Below are positions 5,645 through 6,883 of a DNA stretch of 6,883 nt, in pieces; the stretch's first letter is position 1, and each line of letters starts with the position of its first letter. Origin of the DNA: Betaproteobacteria bacterium UBA2293 (lineage in GTDB: Bacteria > Pseudomonadota > Gammaproteobacteria > Burkholderiales > Rhodocyclaceae); the NCBI GenBank assembly GCA_002345845.1, contig DDWF01000215.1, forward strand, positions 1 through 6,883, in the 5' to 3' direction. The notes beneath the pieces are model-generated. The model searched no databases. It had not been told where the DNA came from and saw only the letters and a list, made by a program, of their open reading frames with translations. The position numbers and the translations under genes were made by a program.

Positions 5645-5698
5645 TAATCGCGGAAAAATCCACCCGAAAGTCATAAATTTGCGGATAATCGGAAAAAT
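5645..5698 (+). repeat. Imperfect direct repeat upstream of the protease gene
   Basis: TAATC-GC-GGAAAAAT (5645-5659) recurs as TAATC-GGAAAAAT (5686-5698). The two copies differ by a 2-nt insertion, and their first bases are 41 bp apart, about four helical turns. The second copy overlaps the candidate -10 GATAAT. Paired sites of this sort can be regulator-binding sites, but chance in AT-rich DNA is possible. Confidence 0.45.
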
Positions 5699-5837
5699 TC
5701 ACTAGGCGCACATTTTCGAACGCTTCATGACGAAAGGCTACGACGCCGGCCCGCGGCATATTGCTAGGCACGGGAACCAGCCTGACAGCTGTGCGAGGTC
5801 GCGAACGGCACCGTCCTGGAACTTACTCGTCGTTAGC

Positions 5838-5845
5838 AGAGAGGG
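5838..5845 (+). promoter_or_regulatory. Ribosome binding site of the protease gene
   Basis: AGAGAGGG ends 8 nt before ATG 5854. This decides the start. The frame stays open back to a stop at 5728 and includes a TTG at 5761, but that extension encodes an Arg-rich stretch unlike a protease N-terminus and has no good site of its own. Confidence 0.65.
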
Positions 5846-5853
5846 CATTCGGA

Positions 5854-6883
5854 ATGGCGCTTGCAGAGTGGACTGATCAACAGGTTTTGGATCAACTGGG
5901 CTCCGGTTGGTACTGGTACGGACCAACGATCACCTACGCCTTTCCGGTTTCCGCGAATAACATCTACAGCTACGACTGGGAAACCGCCGGCTTCCGTGCT
6001 CTGACCTCGGGCCAGCAACAGTACGCCAAACTGGCGATCGCCACCTGGGACGACCTGATGGCACCCACGCTGGTACAGACCGCCAGCAGCGACTCGGATA
6101 TCGAATTCGGTTTTACCAATGTCGACATCGACTATGCCCACGCCTACTACCCAGATGCCGGCAGCGTCTGGTTCAGCCGCAACTACAGCGACCTGGCAGC
6201 ACCACTGGTCGGCGACTACAGTTTTGCGACCTATATCCACGAGATCGGTCACGCTCTGGGGCTGGACCATATGGGCGACTACAATGGGGCTGGCGACTGG
6301 ATGCCATCGAGCTACCAGGACAGCACAGTTTACTCGATCATGTCTTATTTCGGCCCCAGCGAAGAGAGCGGTGAAGGCTTGGTGGCCTGGGCAGACTGGA
6401 AGGCAGCCGACGGCTGGATCTACTCGCCGCAGACGCCGATGGTCAATGACATCATGGCGATCCAGACCATCTACGGCATCGACACCGCCACCCGAACCGG
6501 CGACACGGTGTATGGATTCGGCAGCAATATCGCCGGCCAGCTGGCGAAAATCTACAACTTCTCGCTCAATGGCACGCCCATCCTCACGCTCTACGACGCC
6601 GGCGGCATCGACACCCTGAACCTCAGCGGCTGGACGACGGCCAGCACAATCGACCTCGCACCAGGCGCCTATTCGTCGTGCAACAGCATGACCTACAACA
6701 TCGCCATCGCCTACACCTGCGAAATCGAGAATGCCGTCGGCGGCGCCGGCAACGATAGTATCCAAGGCAACCTTCTGGCCAACCGCCTGGACGGCGGCAA
6801 GGGCAATGACCAGCTGTATGCCCTCGACGGCAACGATATCATCAATGGCGGCTTGGGTACCGACACGCTGGACGGCGGCGAAG
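5854..6883 (+). CDS. Serralysin-type M10 zinc metalloprotease with RTX repeats (3' end outside window)
   Basis: Secreted Zn-dependent endopeptidase of the serralysin group. 343 codons are in view and the frame runs off the window. Residues 1-30 (MALAEWTDQQVLDQLGSGWYW...ITYAF) match the start of serralysin catalytic domains, with little or no propeptide and no Sec signal. The zinc site is HEIGHALGLDH, with H129, H133 and H139 as ligands and E130 as catalytic base. The Met-turn SIMSYF has M163 and Y165. From about 245 (LYDAGGIDTLNLSG) the calcium-binding roll domain begins, with RTX nonapeptides GGAGNDSIQ (296-304), GGKGNDQLY (314-322), ALDGNDIIN and GGLGTDTLD (332-340). Such proteins leave by a type I (ABC/MFP/TolC) secretion system using a C-terminal signal. 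Neither transporter nor C-terminus is in view. Two cysteines, C276 and C289, lie just before the repeats, which is unusual for RTX proteins. No inhibitor gene of the Inh type is seen upstream. Confidence 0.94.
   Translation, partial: MALAEWTDQQVLDQLGSGWYWYGPTITYAFPVSANNIYSYDWETAGFRALTSGQQQYAKLAIATWDDLMAPTLVQTASSDSDIEFGFTNVDIDYAHAYYPDAGSVWFSRNYSDLAAPLVGDYSFATYIHEIGHALGLDHMGDYNGAGDWMPSSYQDSTVYSIMSYFGPSEESGEGLVAWADWKAADGWIYSPQTPMVNDIMAIQTIYGIDTATRTGDTVYGFGSNIAGQLAKIYNFSLNGTPILTLYDAGGIDTLNLSGWTTASTIDLAPGAYSSCNSMTYNIAIAYTCEIENAVGGAGNDSIQGNLLANRLDGGKGNDQLYALDGNDIINGGLGTDTLDGGE

Larger units (their letters stand above)
5571..5853. other. Gene-free gap upstream of the protease gene
   Basis: After the hairpin, roughly 5630-5720 is visibly richer in A and T than the flanking genes, as expected of a regulatory region. 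It holds an imperfect direct repeat (see separate entry) and a GATAAT (5684-5689) that could be a -10, though no matching -35 lies 16-18 bp upstream. No sigma54 promoter with the GG-N10-GC pattern was found. A 49-codon reading frame at 5727-5876 lacks a ribosome binding site and is probably not a gene. Confidence 0.5.

Noticed and set aside
5748..5764. Possible sigma54 (-24/-12) promoter upstream of the protease (GG ... TTGC)
   Set aside because: The distance between the GG and GC elements is 13 nt (or 6 nt for the next GG), not the required 10.
5727..5876. 49-codon + strand frame starting ATG 5727 just before the protease
   Set aside because: It has no Shine-Dalgarno, an Arg-rich random-looking product, and overlaps the protease start by 23 nt.
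5833..6765. 310-codon open frame on the minus strand opposite the protease
   Set aside because: Its product has no family motif, and the + strand frame has an intact HEIGHALGLDH zinc site, Met-turn and RTX repeats. The antisense frame is a by-product of the GC-rich code.

Overview
The window is about 6.9 kb of GC-rich DNA. It reads like the chromosome of a betaproteobacterium, most likely in or near the Rhodocyclales (Dechloromonas/Azonexus type). That placement rests on the gene order ribBA-ribH-nusB-thiL-pgpA, on the feel of the protein sequences and on high-GC codon use. It is an inference from recognition; no database comparison was possible.

Left part (1-3094, + strand): a tightly packed housekeeping operon. 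It holds the 3' end of ribBA (a DHBP synthase with a degenerate GTP cyclohydrolase II-like domain), ribH (lumazine synthase), nusB (transcription antitermination), thiL (thiamine-phosphate kinase) and pgpA (phosphatidylglycerophosphatase A). Junctions are 3 nt, a 4-nt ATGA overlap, 4 nt, and an 8-nt overlap that depends on a TTG start for pgpA. RibBA and RibH supply the two halves of lumazine chemistry. NusB, ThiL and PgpA are unrelated in pathway but are classic neighbours of these genes.

Middle part (3091-5570): single-gene units on both strands. A small HicA-like gene (+) has its own sigma70-type promoter, which overlaps the pgpA stop. It converges with a minus-strand hemerythrin-like gene that carries an unusual cysteine cluster and is preceded by a consensus-like promoter and a leader hairpin. 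Next come a minus-strand RlmA-type 23S rRNA guanine methyltransferase with a Cys-to-Asp change in its zinc knuckle, and a divergent gene for a small Sec-exported protein of unknown function, closed by a perfect 14-bp hairpin.

Right part (5571-6883): a gene-free stretch of about 280 bp with an AT-richer start and a direct repeat. It is followed by the 5' part of a serralysin-type (M10) zinc metalloprotease gene with RTX calcium-binding repeats, cut by the window end. The protease is the clearest accessory gene here. It is predicted to be exported by a type I secretion system that is not in view.

No tRNA, rRNA, CRISPR array, insertion sequence or complete new multigene system is visible. The points most worth a second look are the Cys-cluster hemerythrin, the HicA-like gene without a HicB partner, and the cysteine-containing RTX protease with its repeat-bearing upstream region.
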